In this document: one piece after another, positions 24,950 to 34,994 of the stretch
How positions within the stretch are numbered: position 1 is the first letter of the stretch
How the letters are laid out: every line of letters begins with the position of its first letter
Origin: Dryas octopetala
Taxonomy: Eukaryota > Streptophyta > Magnoliopsida > Rosales > Rosaceae
Length of the DNA stretch: 64,000 nucleotides
Direction of reading: 5' to 3'
Assembly (NCBI GenBank): GCA_963921425.1
Contig: OY992839.1
Span: forward strand, 8,039,409 to 8,103,408
The notes under the pieces: generated by a model
The model's input: the letters and a program-made list of their open reading frames with translations, nothing else
The model's database searches: none
Told to the model about the DNA's origin: nothing
Position numbers and translations under genes: made by a program

Positions 24950-25290
24950 ACTAAATTTCATTGCGGTCTTTATAGTTGTAACCTGTCAATTTTATCTTTA
25001 TAATTTATTAATAGTTACAATTTGAGGACACATTCTTAATTTTATCAATTTTGTTCGACAAAAATGACACGTGAAGTATATGGATTAGGGTATTTTAAGC
25101 TTTTAAGTGGTTTAGTTTAGTTTCATTGTCACTATCTAAATCACCCATAATCGCACGTCATATAATACTTTTGCTGTTCAAATTGACGGAATTAAATGTG
25201 TGTCCGAATTGTAACTATTAGCAAACTATAGAGACAAAATTAACACAATTAAAACTATAGAAATCATAGTAGAACTTGGTCTAAATAGTA
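24950..25290. mobile_element. Foldback element, probable MITE
   Basis: The arms match in opposite orientation: 'tcattgcggtctttatagtt' with the right-hand 'aactatagaaatcatag', and 'aatagttacaatttgag' with 'cgaattgtaactattag'. The centre holds 'gacacgtgaagtat' and AT-rich DNA. A target duplication could not be defined. No coding capacity. Confidence 0.6.
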
Positions 25291-25294
25291 AGGA

Positions 25295-26473
25295 CTGAAC
25301 ACCTAATTTGGCCTGTATTAAATGGTTGTTATCTCGGAAAAGAATCCAAAACCCAATTGGCTACGATGTACTTACTTTGAGTTTGTCTGGCATTTATAGC
25401 ATATGATTGAAAAATGTGCAATGGAAATACTAATTAACCAGAGTTTTTATCTATTTTTCCTAAGAAAAAAAAAAAGTCTTTATTTATTTTGGAATTTGGA
25501 TTGGTGGAGGGGGTTGGTGGTATGTAATGTATTATGTACGTATGGCATGAAAATGATTTCTATGTTCAACAAAAAGGGCATTCTACGTTCACATTCCTGC
25601 ATTCTGGATGATTGATATGCACAGCTAGAACGACACACCTAACCTGATTTATAACAAGGACAAACACAAAATGGGCATAAGTCTCTTTCACACCATTAAT
25701 CAAATCCAGATCCGATCATCAAGTAACAATTAGGTGAGGTAGGAAGTGAAAAATTGGCTTACACCCCTACGTGTTCTCAATGTAACAAAAGCACTGGTAG
25801 AAATGGCCAAACCAATACCCCAAATTATTATTGGTTGGACTGGATTGCTTTCAGACTTCTTGTCATTTTACATACCAAATAATGAGAAAGTTGGGGCAAT
25901 CCAAGCAAGCTGAGTATACTAAGATTTGCTTGTAGCTTTTCGCCCTGTCTGCCCAGACCCCCATCATTTTGAAAGAGCCTAACAATTAGCATCTTTCATG
26001 GCAAAACCCACCAATCAATAAGGTCACAACTCACAACAGGTTGTACAAATTAACACATCAGGCACTATTACTCACCAAATTTTGAATGCTACCCAGCAAT
26101 TCTTAGCTATTGAAATGTAATGAGAGACATCATATTAGAACCCAAAACTTGGACCAGCCAGCCTCCCCATAAAATGCGTAGTTGCGTTCAAAATTCTTCG
26201 CAACCTTCTGCAAAATAATTCAAATTAAATGCATTAATATACAATATATCAATTGAAGTCAATCAACTAGTTTGGTAGTCTAATAGGATATTTGAGAAAG
26301 AAAAAAATCCATGTTTAAGTTATGCAATATGACATTTCATTCAAGCACCCCTTTCCAATATTGAGAAGTCAGCTATTTAGACTAACGTAATCAAATAATA
26401 AAAAAAATATGAAAAAGAAAAACTTAAGGCATACCCTTTGTGTTAAGGATATGAACTTGCTTGAACATCCAAA
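25295..26473. other. Intergenic DNA and probable 3' flank of the ZOP1-like gene
   Basis: No gene was seen. The part closest to 26,474 should include the 3' UTR of the minus-strand ZOP1-like gene; its polyadenylation site cannot be placed. Confidence 0.45.
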
Positions 26474-29400
26474 TCAATTCGGCCTGTAAAGGCCGAGTAA
26501 TGGTTTCTCTCTCTCTTCAACTCTCTTCCTTGCAGCCTCCCTCACTTTAAGTGCAGCTGCTTCTTCAGCGGATATAGCCCTTGGCTTTGGCTTCTCGCCT
26601 TGCCTTTTTCTCTTTCCAACAGCAACTGACGAGGGAGCACCTTTAACAGATCTCATAGGATTGAAAGAAGACGAAACCACTGGCCCAGGTGGAGGCCCAT
26701 TTTGAGCTTTATCAGCACCTTTGTTTTCTGTAGCTGATCCTGCCCCTGAAGTTGACACTGGCCTTTTCAAAGCAGTTTCTTTATGTCCAGAATTTGAGAA
26801 AAACTGAGGGTTTGCATATGCCTCTTCCTGTGTCACCCACTTGCCTGTTGTGTTTCTTCAAGTAAATATACCAACTACAACATATATTCTGAAAGGAATG
26901 TTATACCAATACAATAATTAGAATACAAGTACAGCGACTCAATACCTATAGGATCGGAATAGTAGAAGCCTGAATTCGCATCGTAGTGAAAACCATTACT
27001 TTGATTGTAGTAATAACCAGAAGTGCTGTCATACTGCCATTCTGTCATAAACCAGAGCTGAATTAGTTAACAGGACTAGAGTTGAAATAAAAAAAAAGTC
27101 ATGGACCACCCCCCTAAAGATATGCATCTCCACATTAAAGCCCATTTGGTAACTAAAATGTAGTAGAATGAATGGAGGAACATAATTTAATTTTAGAAAG
27201 AACCTATTTTGCTCACTCAATATGAAGCAACCCTATTTTGCTCACTCATACTGCCATTCTGTCATAAACCAGAGCTGAATTAGTTAACAGGACTAGAGTT
27301 GAAATAAAAAAAGTCATGGACCACCCCCCTAAAGATATGCATCTCCACATTAAAGCCCATTTGGTAACTAAAATGTAGTAGAATGAATGGAGGAACATAA
27401 TTTAATTTTAGAAAGAACCTATTTTGCTCACTCAATATGAAGCAAGCCTATTTTGCTCACTCATACTGCCATTCTGTCATAAACCAGAGCTGAATTAGTT
27501 AACAGGACTAGAGTTGAAATAAAAAAAGTCATGGACCACCCCCTTAAAGATATGCATCTCCACATTAAAGCCCATTTGGTAACTAAAATGTAGTAGAATG
27601 AATGGAGGAACATAATTTAATTTTAGGAAGAACCTATTTTGCTCACTCAATATGAACCAAACTGAACCAACCATCAAACCCAATACCATGGTGACATGTT
27701 GAGTCCATTCTAGCCAATTTTTAGAACTTACTAGCAAAATGTCCACCTCTCCTGACCTACAGTCCAAATTTAAAACAGAAATTTGACCAACCTAACACAA
27801 GAGTTTTAAAAAAAAAAAAGGACAATACTTGGGTCACCCCCTGGGTGTACCTGCTCATCCACCAAAATTGGTGTGGACCAATAAAATTGCTACACCGGTC
27901 ATTTTTAATTAAGACAAAAAAACTCTTCAAACAAACACTAATATTGTTGCTGCAAAAACAGCCAAACACTTTTGACGGCATTGATATCTTCTAAGTTCTA
28001 ACCAGCAACCTCAACAACTTTGAACAAGAAACTATGATGGTTTTTTATCAACGCTCAAAACATAAAAAAAAAAACTACCGAGTTTGATTCTTTAAATTGC
28101 AAAGAAATGGAGAGACAAAATACAAAATTCCCTATTTGGGCGCAAAGATTAATCTCATCTCCACAAATATTAAAAACATTCTTCATGAAAATTCCATGGG
28201 TATGTTAACTTAGAATCCTTTTTAAGTTTATAACAGGAAACCCATTTCAATTTGGATGAAAATTCTGTATGAATTTCCAATGTGGAACCGTTTGCTAGAG
28301 AAAATCTAGATTAGATCTGAAAACTGCTTCAAAGATGGCAACAGATTCATAGCTCTTCACATAATCGTTGCTCATTGTAGATGTAGACCAACTCTCTGGT
28401 CGTCATCGGAGCCTGCTAGTGAATGACAGCGGTGAGGCTTTGCTGGTGTGAGAACACTTTGTCTCTGACTCTGTGTGTTGGGACTTTTGGCTCTTTTCTT
28501 TGCCGTGTGTGGGTCTTTTGGCTGCTAAGTGTTTATAAAGTGTTTTGTTTTTTATTAAAAATACCAGACATAGAAAATTTATTGGGCTACATCTATATGG
28601 GTGGATGTGCAGGTACACTCAAGGGGTGACCCAAGCATTGTCCAAAAGAAAATGAAAGAAATCAAAGTACACAACCAGGATAGCAAAGGAACCAAGGAGT
28701 CCTCTGTCATTCAACCATAGTTTAGTGAGACCAGGCGTAAGTTAGACCCATAAAATGATTAATAAAGCTCAAACATATTGTTCACCAACTAAATTAAGTT
28801 TGTTACCAGCTTCTGCATTCATTTTTTTATTTTTTCCTGCCAGGACACAGAGCTGTTACACTTAATTTTCACTCATGAAAAGAAAACACAGAGAGAATCT
28901 TACTAGCTTTGTAGTGAAAATTACAAATTTACAGTACTTACTCTCTTGACCGTCGTCTTCAACATCTAGGGCACGGGCATGAGTATCTCTGACCTCCTGG
29001 AAGTTTGCCATATCCTTTTGATAGCTGCGCTTAGCTTTCTGTAAACAAAAAATTCAGCATAAAGAAAATTATTGAGGCAAGAGTCTCATAGGAGAGAAGA
29101 CATTGTCCTTCAACAAAGCTAAATCCATATGTTTTGAACAATAAATTGTAATTAGTAACAAGGGGAAGTGGAAGAAATATTTGTGCTCATCTTGTTGGCC
29201 AATGGAATGTCATTGAAAAAATAATTAGGTTGAAATAGTTAACAGCTACTCTTGGACTGCTAAGATAAGGGTAGTTTTGAAAAGAATAAACATATGAGTA
29301 AACATAAACATACAATTAAAAAAGTGAGGCACTATCATTACAGAAATACCATAATAAACTTAACCTTTGTCATTCGAATAGATTTGCTAACATATATTGA

Positions 29401-30288
29401 CTATTTAACCTTGAAATGCTATTCCATGGCCAAAAAGAAAAAACTTTGAAATGCTTTTCTGATACTCACTGCTTCAATTTGCTGAAGGGCACGTTCTGCT
29501 TCCTTTTCTTCCTTCTCCTTTGCAGCTTTCTCTTTTCGCATATCAGCGAGCTTCTTAGTAACACTATCCTTGTGGCGTTGACCAAGCTCATGGTTTCTAA
29601 TGCTAGAAGGATTGTTTGATATGTAGATTTTGCAGAAGTCACACCATTTGTTACCCTGGCTAACCCAATACTGCAAATAGGGAAAAAGGAAAAAATAATA
29701 TTGTAGGATAATATAAAAGGCATGAGTCAGAGCGGAAAAAAGGAAAATCACTGAAAATCAAACTAAACAATATTGTTTACAAAATTTTAAAGAGAAAATA
29801 ATTCTTTTCCGAGTAATGAAGATCAAAGACAAACTTCCTTACACTATCAATATGCTTGTGAAAATTAAACAAGTTTTTAAAGCCTTTGGACATAAAGAAG
29901 TAGTAATTACATTCTTTCTGATATGCAATTATTGAAAAAGAACCAAAATTACATTCTTTATTTACCAAATCCCAACTCGAATTAAGAGCTACACAGAATA
30001 TTAACTATGGGTCTCAATAGATCCATAACTATACAATGACGATAACAAGAAGCTCAGTGATATCTTGTCACACCAAGAAACTCACCAAGAGAGTAATTGG
30101 GTTTTGCTTATTATTCATCAATCCGGTTCTTGAATGCACATATTGATACACACAATGCAATTAAGCCCTCCAAATTAAAATACACAACAATAAAAGGCAA
30201 TACAATCGAGAAAAGCAGCTGTTTTTGCAAGTGATTATCAAAATATATGAAACTAAAATAGAGTCAAAGCGGACGATACCTCAGTCAT
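26474..30288 (-). CDS. ZOP1: ZOP1-like zinc-finger and OCRE-domain protein (pre-mRNA splicing / RdDM)
   Basis: Minus-strand exons 30280-30288, 29470-29670, 28942-29038, 26946-27041 and 26474-26844 join in frame into 257 aa. The first exon codes only MTE. A matrin/U1-C-type zinc finger uses C13, C16, H30 and H36 (WCDFCKIYI then HELGQRHK). A Lys/Glu-rich helix (about 38-70) follows. Exon 4 encodes an OCRE module, KWQYDSTSGYYYNQ then FHYDANSGFYYSDP (about 103-134). The basic C-terminus has KGAPSSVAVGKRKRQ and REAARKRVEEREKPLLGLY. This architecture matches Arabidopsis ZOP1 and animal WBP4. ZOP1 binds nucleic acid and acts in splicing and in RNA-directed DNA methylation. Length fits ZOP1 (about 240-260 aa). 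Intron 3 (27042-28941) carries a MULE-like insertion and a triplicated 3' splice site that may affect splicing. Confidence 0.9.
27030..27652. repeat. Three tandem copies (about 216 bp) of an intron-3 end plus exon-4 start of ZOP1
   Basis: Copies begin at 27030, 27247 and 27462 (spacings 217 and 215 bp), each opening with CATACTGCCATTCTGTCATA, and are almost identical. On the transcribed minus strand each copy carries a branch-point-like ACTAATTC, the acceptor TTTATGACAG and the first 12 bases of exon 4. Copy 1 (27030-27246) leads into the true exon at 27041. Copies 2 and 3 place equivalent acceptors before 27258 and 27473. High identity implies recent duplication. Confidence 0.92.
27820..28643. 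mobile_element. MULE-like non-autonomous element inside ZOP1 intron 3
   Basis: An 824-bp element with terminal inverted repeats of about 45 bp. The left end is GGACAATACTTGGGTCACCC and the right end is the complement of GGACAATGCTTGGGTCACCC; pairing continues through GTGTACCTGC and ATCCACC. Flanks are nine A (27811-27819) and AAAAGAAAA (28644-28652), an 8/9 match. That fits a Mutator 9-bp duplication but is weak in A-rich DNA. The interior has no transposase. It holds a stretch (about 28,300-28,530) of mixed composition that could be captured gene sequence. Confidence 0.75.
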
Positions 30289-30990
30289 GGTGGCGAATTG
30301 GAGGTGCTGAAGCTGATGGAAGAGAACCCAAAATCAGACCGTTAGGGAAAAGACTGGAGCTTGCAGGTATTAATTCGATTGTTCGAAAAATTCAACACCC
30401 AAAATCTCTCCCTCTCTCTCTCTTTCTCACTCGCGGAGCTGAAACAGGAGGGGTATTCGGTTTGCAGGGTTGTAGCTCCGACGACTATAGAGTGGATTTT
30501 GGTATCATAAGGCCCTTTGGGCAAGTTATTGGGCTTTAGTTGTTTTTTAAGGCCCACTTTCTCTTCATTGGTAGACAATTATTGGGACAAAAATAGAGTG
30601 ACATCCTTAGCTAATTCGTAGTGAAATATAAGATTTCTTATAAGGGGGCTTCTACATGCACTGATGCACCCACCCCAATATTTTAAAAAATAAAAATAAA
30701 TTATGAATCTCAAATTTATTTTAAGAGTCAAACGAGTACGCAATTTGATTAAATTATAGGTTTTTTTTTTTTTAAAGTTTAGTTCAAAAATAAGGTTGAT
30801 AATCCAACCTAAGCGATAGAGTGAATTTTAGCTCAGTCTACTTTAATAAAATACGCACAATACGAAACCCCCAAAGCACTTGATGAAAAGTACTGAGCGC
30901 TCGACACTGTTCACCGAGTGCTTGACAATTGGAGAAATTATTCTATATAACCAATATACTACCACATGGTATAACCAACTTATGTGTTAT
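30289..30990. other. 5' flank of ZOP1-like gene and repeat debris
   Basis: Just upstream of the minus-strand ATG the DNA is relatively GC-rich, and a pyrimidine tract (CTCTCTCTCTTTCTC, about 30,410-30,428) lies in the putative leader/promoter. From about 30,620 outward it becomes AT-rich. Around 30,885-30,930 it contains GAGCGCTCGACAC and ACCGAGTGCTTG, words shared with the repeat at 43.6-44.2 kb. Confidence 0.45.
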
Positions 30991-31405
30991 AGGGCCCGTT
31001 TGGCACTGCTTTTTAGAAGCACTTTTATTTAGTAGCGCTTTTATCAGAAGCGCTTATGTTAAGAAGCACATGTAAATTTTTATAAAACTTCTAAATTATT
31101 TATGCAAAAGCACTTGAAAGTGCTTCTTGAGAAAGCACCTGTCAGGTGCTTCTCAAAAAACCCCTTAGAAGTGCTTTTATAACTCAAAAGCACTTCTAAT
31201 TATTTTTGTCAAACGCTATCAAAAGTGCTTTTACTAATTTGAAAGCGCTTTTGACAATTTTAAAAGCAGTGCCAAACGAGCCCATAATATGAGTGGATGT
31301 TATACTATACCTTGCAAATATAAACATATCGTCCAACAATACCCTTACACGTTGGATTAGTTATACCACATGATATATCAGTTATACCCAATAATGTTTT
31401 GAGAT
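30945..31405. mobile_element. Older repeat (family L) split by a nested MITE
   Basis: The two halves, 30945-30991 and 31284-31405, are together the reverse complement of 42528-42680 over about 150 bp. They share 'ttggattagttatacc', 'aatacccttacacg' and 'aatatgagtggatgtta'. The 292 bp between the halves is the MITE listed next. Superfamily unknown: no clear termini. Confidence 0.75.
30992..31283. mobile_element. Nested MITE with GGGCCCGTTTGGCACTGCTT termini
   Basis: A 292-bp element with inverted ends (GGGCCCGTTTGGCACTGCTT on the left; AAAAGCAGTGCCAAACGAGC then CC on the right). It is full of AAGCACTTTT/AAAAGTGCTT inverted words. It interrupts the family L repeat and is flanked by ATA on both sides. 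The uninterrupted relative at 42528-42680 has a single ATA at the same point, so the duplication is 3 bp. That size is usual for PIF/Harbinger-type elements, which commonly prefer TTA/TAA. Confidence 0.82.
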
Positions 31406-32519
31406 AATTAGATTTAGGATCTTTATAAAAACAGTTTTTAGATGAAGATCAGTGGTGTTTTAAAATTTATAAGAAAATCCTTTTAATTCATAATAATTTA
31501 TTAAAAAATCTTTTAAATTCATAATAAAGTCTTTTTAATTTATAAGAAAATCATTTTAATTCATAATAAAGTCATTTCCCGATTTGAAAGGTATTTCCCC
31601 TCCTAGGGTATAGAGTGAGCTTTATAGAGGCTGCATGTTAGGTCTGCCCAAAATCTTAGAGTTAAAACCTAACATAAAGTCGTCAAAGAAGAAAAATAAA
31701 AGGACTTAATTAAAAATCTTAAATCACTACCGTCTTAATCTAAGAAAGACTCATAAAATGGACTGCACTCTAAGTCTCCTTAATTTTTTCGGCAAAAATA
31801 ACACTGATAGATAATTATGTCTTTTCTTACACAAACATATCAAAAACTAATGAAATCAACATAAAACACAAAAATCAAGCTTATGGAGTCATATGCACCC
31901 ATGTTTTCGCGTAAAAATGAATGTTACTAATTGCCACTGTTTAACAGTGCCACAGTGGCAATAATTGCCACTTCTCGGCAAGGTGACGAGCGTTTGGTAC
32001 CAAAAACACGGAAGAAATTAAAATGTGGGCTTATTTGTCAAAAACTAGACCTATTTGTCATTGCAATATTTTAGGTGGATTTGTTTATCATTAAGAACTC
32101 TAAAATAGACTTTAAAGTAATTTACTGTAAATTATATTATATTACAGCACAACTTTAGATGATTATATTACGATTTAAGTTGTGTCAAAGAACTGTAAAA
32201 ACTTCTAAATGCATTGACATTAATTTCAAAGAAACTACCATATCGAATAAAATGAAGAGTTTTAAAAATTGTGGCACGTCCGATTCAAGAAAATGACAAA
32301 ACAAATTGCATAAAAATGGGTTCCAACATTGGATGATTGATTCGGGGCTCCATCAGATCGATCCCAAAGTAAGGCAGGCTAAAGAATCGAAGAAAGAAGC
32401 AGGCTAGCAGACAATCGATCCTAGGTTGCAAACGATTGATCGCTAGAGAGATAGAATCCGCTAAAGATGTAACACCACTCGATCACCAGGTTGGCCAATG
32501 GATCAGCGCTCGAAATTTT
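31406..32519. other. Repeat-derived intergenic DNA
   Basis: No gene was seen. A section at 31,575-31,680 (gtatttcc, tcctaggg, gag-tt-a-c-taacataaa phrases) is similar to 43,735-43,855 in the same orientation. Around 32,380-32,500 there are repeated CGATCGATC/CGATCCTAGG-like words that probably belong to the retroelement remnant to the right. Confidence 0.4.
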
Positions 32520-33265
32520 CATTTTCTTTGTCAGTTTGTTGACTTTAATTTCATTTTGGGTTTATATTTCCTATTACTTTAGTATATATTTTTCATTTAT
32601 TCATTATTTTCTTAATGTTTTGGGAGTCTTTTCTTACAAGTAAAGAATTTCCTTTTAATTGTTTTCTTACCAAATTAGGTTTACCTTTATTTTCCTAATT
32701 GAACAAGGTTTAGTCTTATATATAAACCCAAAGTGTAGAATGTAATAGTAAGTTATTTTATTGGGATTAATAATATAATTGTGATATTTTTCAATTTCTT
32801 TGATAGATAAGGGTTTATCAGTTTAATATATGCTTTTTTTCGAACTATTCTCGTTTTAGAAAATCAACATATCTCAGGAAGGTCATGTTCTTGTGACCCT
32901 ATTGATCGAGCTCACCGCATGGCGCATTAGTTGGCATCATAGTCAGGTTTCCATCATGCCAAGATATGGAGGTTGTGATGGAACGAGACCTAGTGAAATC
33001 GATTAGAATGAGGTGTGCAGGTACGTTGTCATAAGGCGTGCGCACCACATTTCCATTATGCTAAGACAAGGAGGACGTGGTGGAAGGGGACCTCGAGACA
33101 CTGAGTTGGATGACGTGTACAAGTAAGTTGTCATGAGACGCTTAGCAAGGCAAGGTTAGATGTTGTCCCAGCATGTTGGACCTTGGCGAAAGAGCTTCAT
33201 CGAACCCAGCCCCAGAATCACGAAGAGGAAGTTTACAATGAGGATGAGAAAAAAGATCATAGTCT
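32520..33265 (+). mobile_element. Degenerate LTR retrotransposon remnant (LTR end and gag start)
   Basis: An AT-rich section with a TATATATAAACCC box (about 32,718) looks like an LTR. It is followed at about 32,930 by 'ttggcatcatagtcagg', close to the tRNA-Met primer site ttggtatcagagc. Then come two partial copies of a start reading M(P/L)R-GG--G-RP (about 32,958 and 33,059), like the N-terminus of plant gag. Further on, residues RTQPQNHEEEVYNEDE can be read in one frame. No protease, reverse transcriptase or integrase is present, and stops interrupt every frame. Confidence 0.45.
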
Positions 33266-33268
33266 AAG

Positions 33269-33616
33269 GATGTCAAAGCCCATAGGCCTAATATCCCACG
33301 TCGCCAGAATACAGTTGGGTTGTACAATGTATAAGCCTTGGGCAATCCTCCCCTTACAAGTTGGTTTTTAGGGTGAGTTAGGCCCATGGGGATTTGACAT
33401 GGTATCAGAGCTCATAGTGTGTATTCCTGGGAATTTTGGACCAACTGGTGTATGTTGGGCATTTGGCCCGGTACCTATTTGTTTGATTGTGCTATCATGT
33501 GGCAATTATTTAGCCTGGCGTTGAGGGAATGTGTTAAATATCCCACAATGCCAGGATACAATTGGCGCCTTATAAGCCAGTTTTAAGGGCGAGTTAAGCC
33601 CATGAGACTTTGACAC
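33269..33616 (+). mobile_element. TRIM-like miniature LTR element
   Basis: Two direct repeats flank a short middle. Repeat 1 (about 33,269-33,400) and repeat 2 (about 33,530-33,616) share 'aatatcccac', 'tataagcc', 'gcgagttaagcccatg'-like text and the end TTTGACA. Immediately after repeat 1 is TGGTATCAGAGCTC, a perfect plant tRNA-Met primer-binding site. A purine-rich TTGAGGGAATG precedes repeat 2, like a polypurine tract. The total of about 350 bp with no coding capacity fits a TRIM. The LTRs differ by indels, so the copy is old. No target duplication was found and the left boundary is approximate. Confidence 0.7.
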
Positions 33617-34994
33617 TAACCCAAACACTCATCCATTAAACATTCTTCTCACCCATAGCACCCACCCACCTCTTTTTTTCCAAAATTTTATTTCCATGAA
33701 CCCTAAATTTATCTTTCACTCACAATTCAAAGGAGTGTAGTGGTTACTTGATTTCTTATCAAGAAGAACAACCATACTAACCCAACCACTTCTTATGGTT
33801 TTAATGATCATTATGTGTTGCTTTACATAATGCTCTATAGCACGCTTTTGGACTTGGGAAATTTGAGATTTTCTGGGAACATGTGATGGATTGGAAGTTG
33901 GAACAGTGGAGTAAGTTGTAATTGTCATATCGGTAGTAGATGGCAGTCAAAAGAAGAAGCCACGAGTTTATTTAGTATTAAATCCTTGAACAATTTGTAA
34001 TGGTCATTTGATGTTGTATTTGTAATGGCCAATCACATTCACAGTCACAAACTCTAATCTATATAGACATTCTTTTTCATAAGGATGAAATTTCTTGTTA
34101 TCGAGGCCTATACTAAAAGCCAAACCTGTAAAACTAAAGGAATAGCAAATTGAATTCTTGTTGTTGATTCATGGAGATGGGTGTAGTAGTGTTAATTAAG
34201 TGAATTGAGGAGAAGATAAATCTAGGGTTAGTGGGTCTTGGTGGTTGTAAGGAGGTGGATGGCTAGGGTATATCATTCTTTACCTTTTCCTTTCACCTAG
34301 GTTCTTAGAAGTCATGTTACAAAAGAAAATTTGTTATTAATATTTTGAATAAAAGATAAGTGAGAAAATAAGAATATTGTAAGAATATTTAAAAGACATA
34401 AGTCAGAGTCAAGCAGAAAGGAAAATCACTGAAAACCTAGTAATGAATATTGCAGACAAGAAGAAAGTCAGAAGCTACACTATCACTATGCTTGTGAAAA
34501 TATAACCAATGTTCAAAAATTTAAGATGTGGGGTGTCAAAAGTGGATGGTGGGGGGTTTCTTGAGAAGCTCCCTTAAGAACTTCCAAGTCCAAGTACTGA
34601 GTTTACTCCATCCCGACCTTCAACCTTTGCTTGTGAGCTTGAGTCCAGTCCATACAAAAATTGTTTGAGCTCATGGAAATCTTAAATTGGGTCAACAATT
34701 TGGGCTGAGCCCACATTAATGTCAAAAAATACACAAAGCAAAGCAGAACAAAAATAAATAAAAATAAAAAATAAATTCTCCGAGAATATACATCTTGTTC
34801 AAACTCACCGGTCTTCAGAACTCAAATTGGAACCATAATCTAATTGTCTCCGAAGTTCAAAGTCAAAACTAAAAATTGCTTCTTCAGATTCCCATTTCAG
34901 CTCAGCCTCTTGGGTTTTGTTTCGGGCAATTGCAGAAGAAGTGAAGAAACCAACCCTTTTCACAGTTTGAGTTTCCAAGGGAGTGAGTGAAGCC
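33617..34994. other. Intergenic DNA with a stray copy of ZOP1 intron 1 sequence, then promoter of the ALP1-like gene
   Basis: No gene was seen. Positions about 34,365-34,510 resemble ZOP1 intron 1 at about 29,695-29,865 in the same orientation, sharing 'ggaaaatcactgaaaa', 'aca-aagtcagag' and 'acactatca-tatgcttgtg'. From about 34,750 the DNA should contain promoter and leader of the gene starting at 34995; no clear TATA box was identified. Confidence 0.5.
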
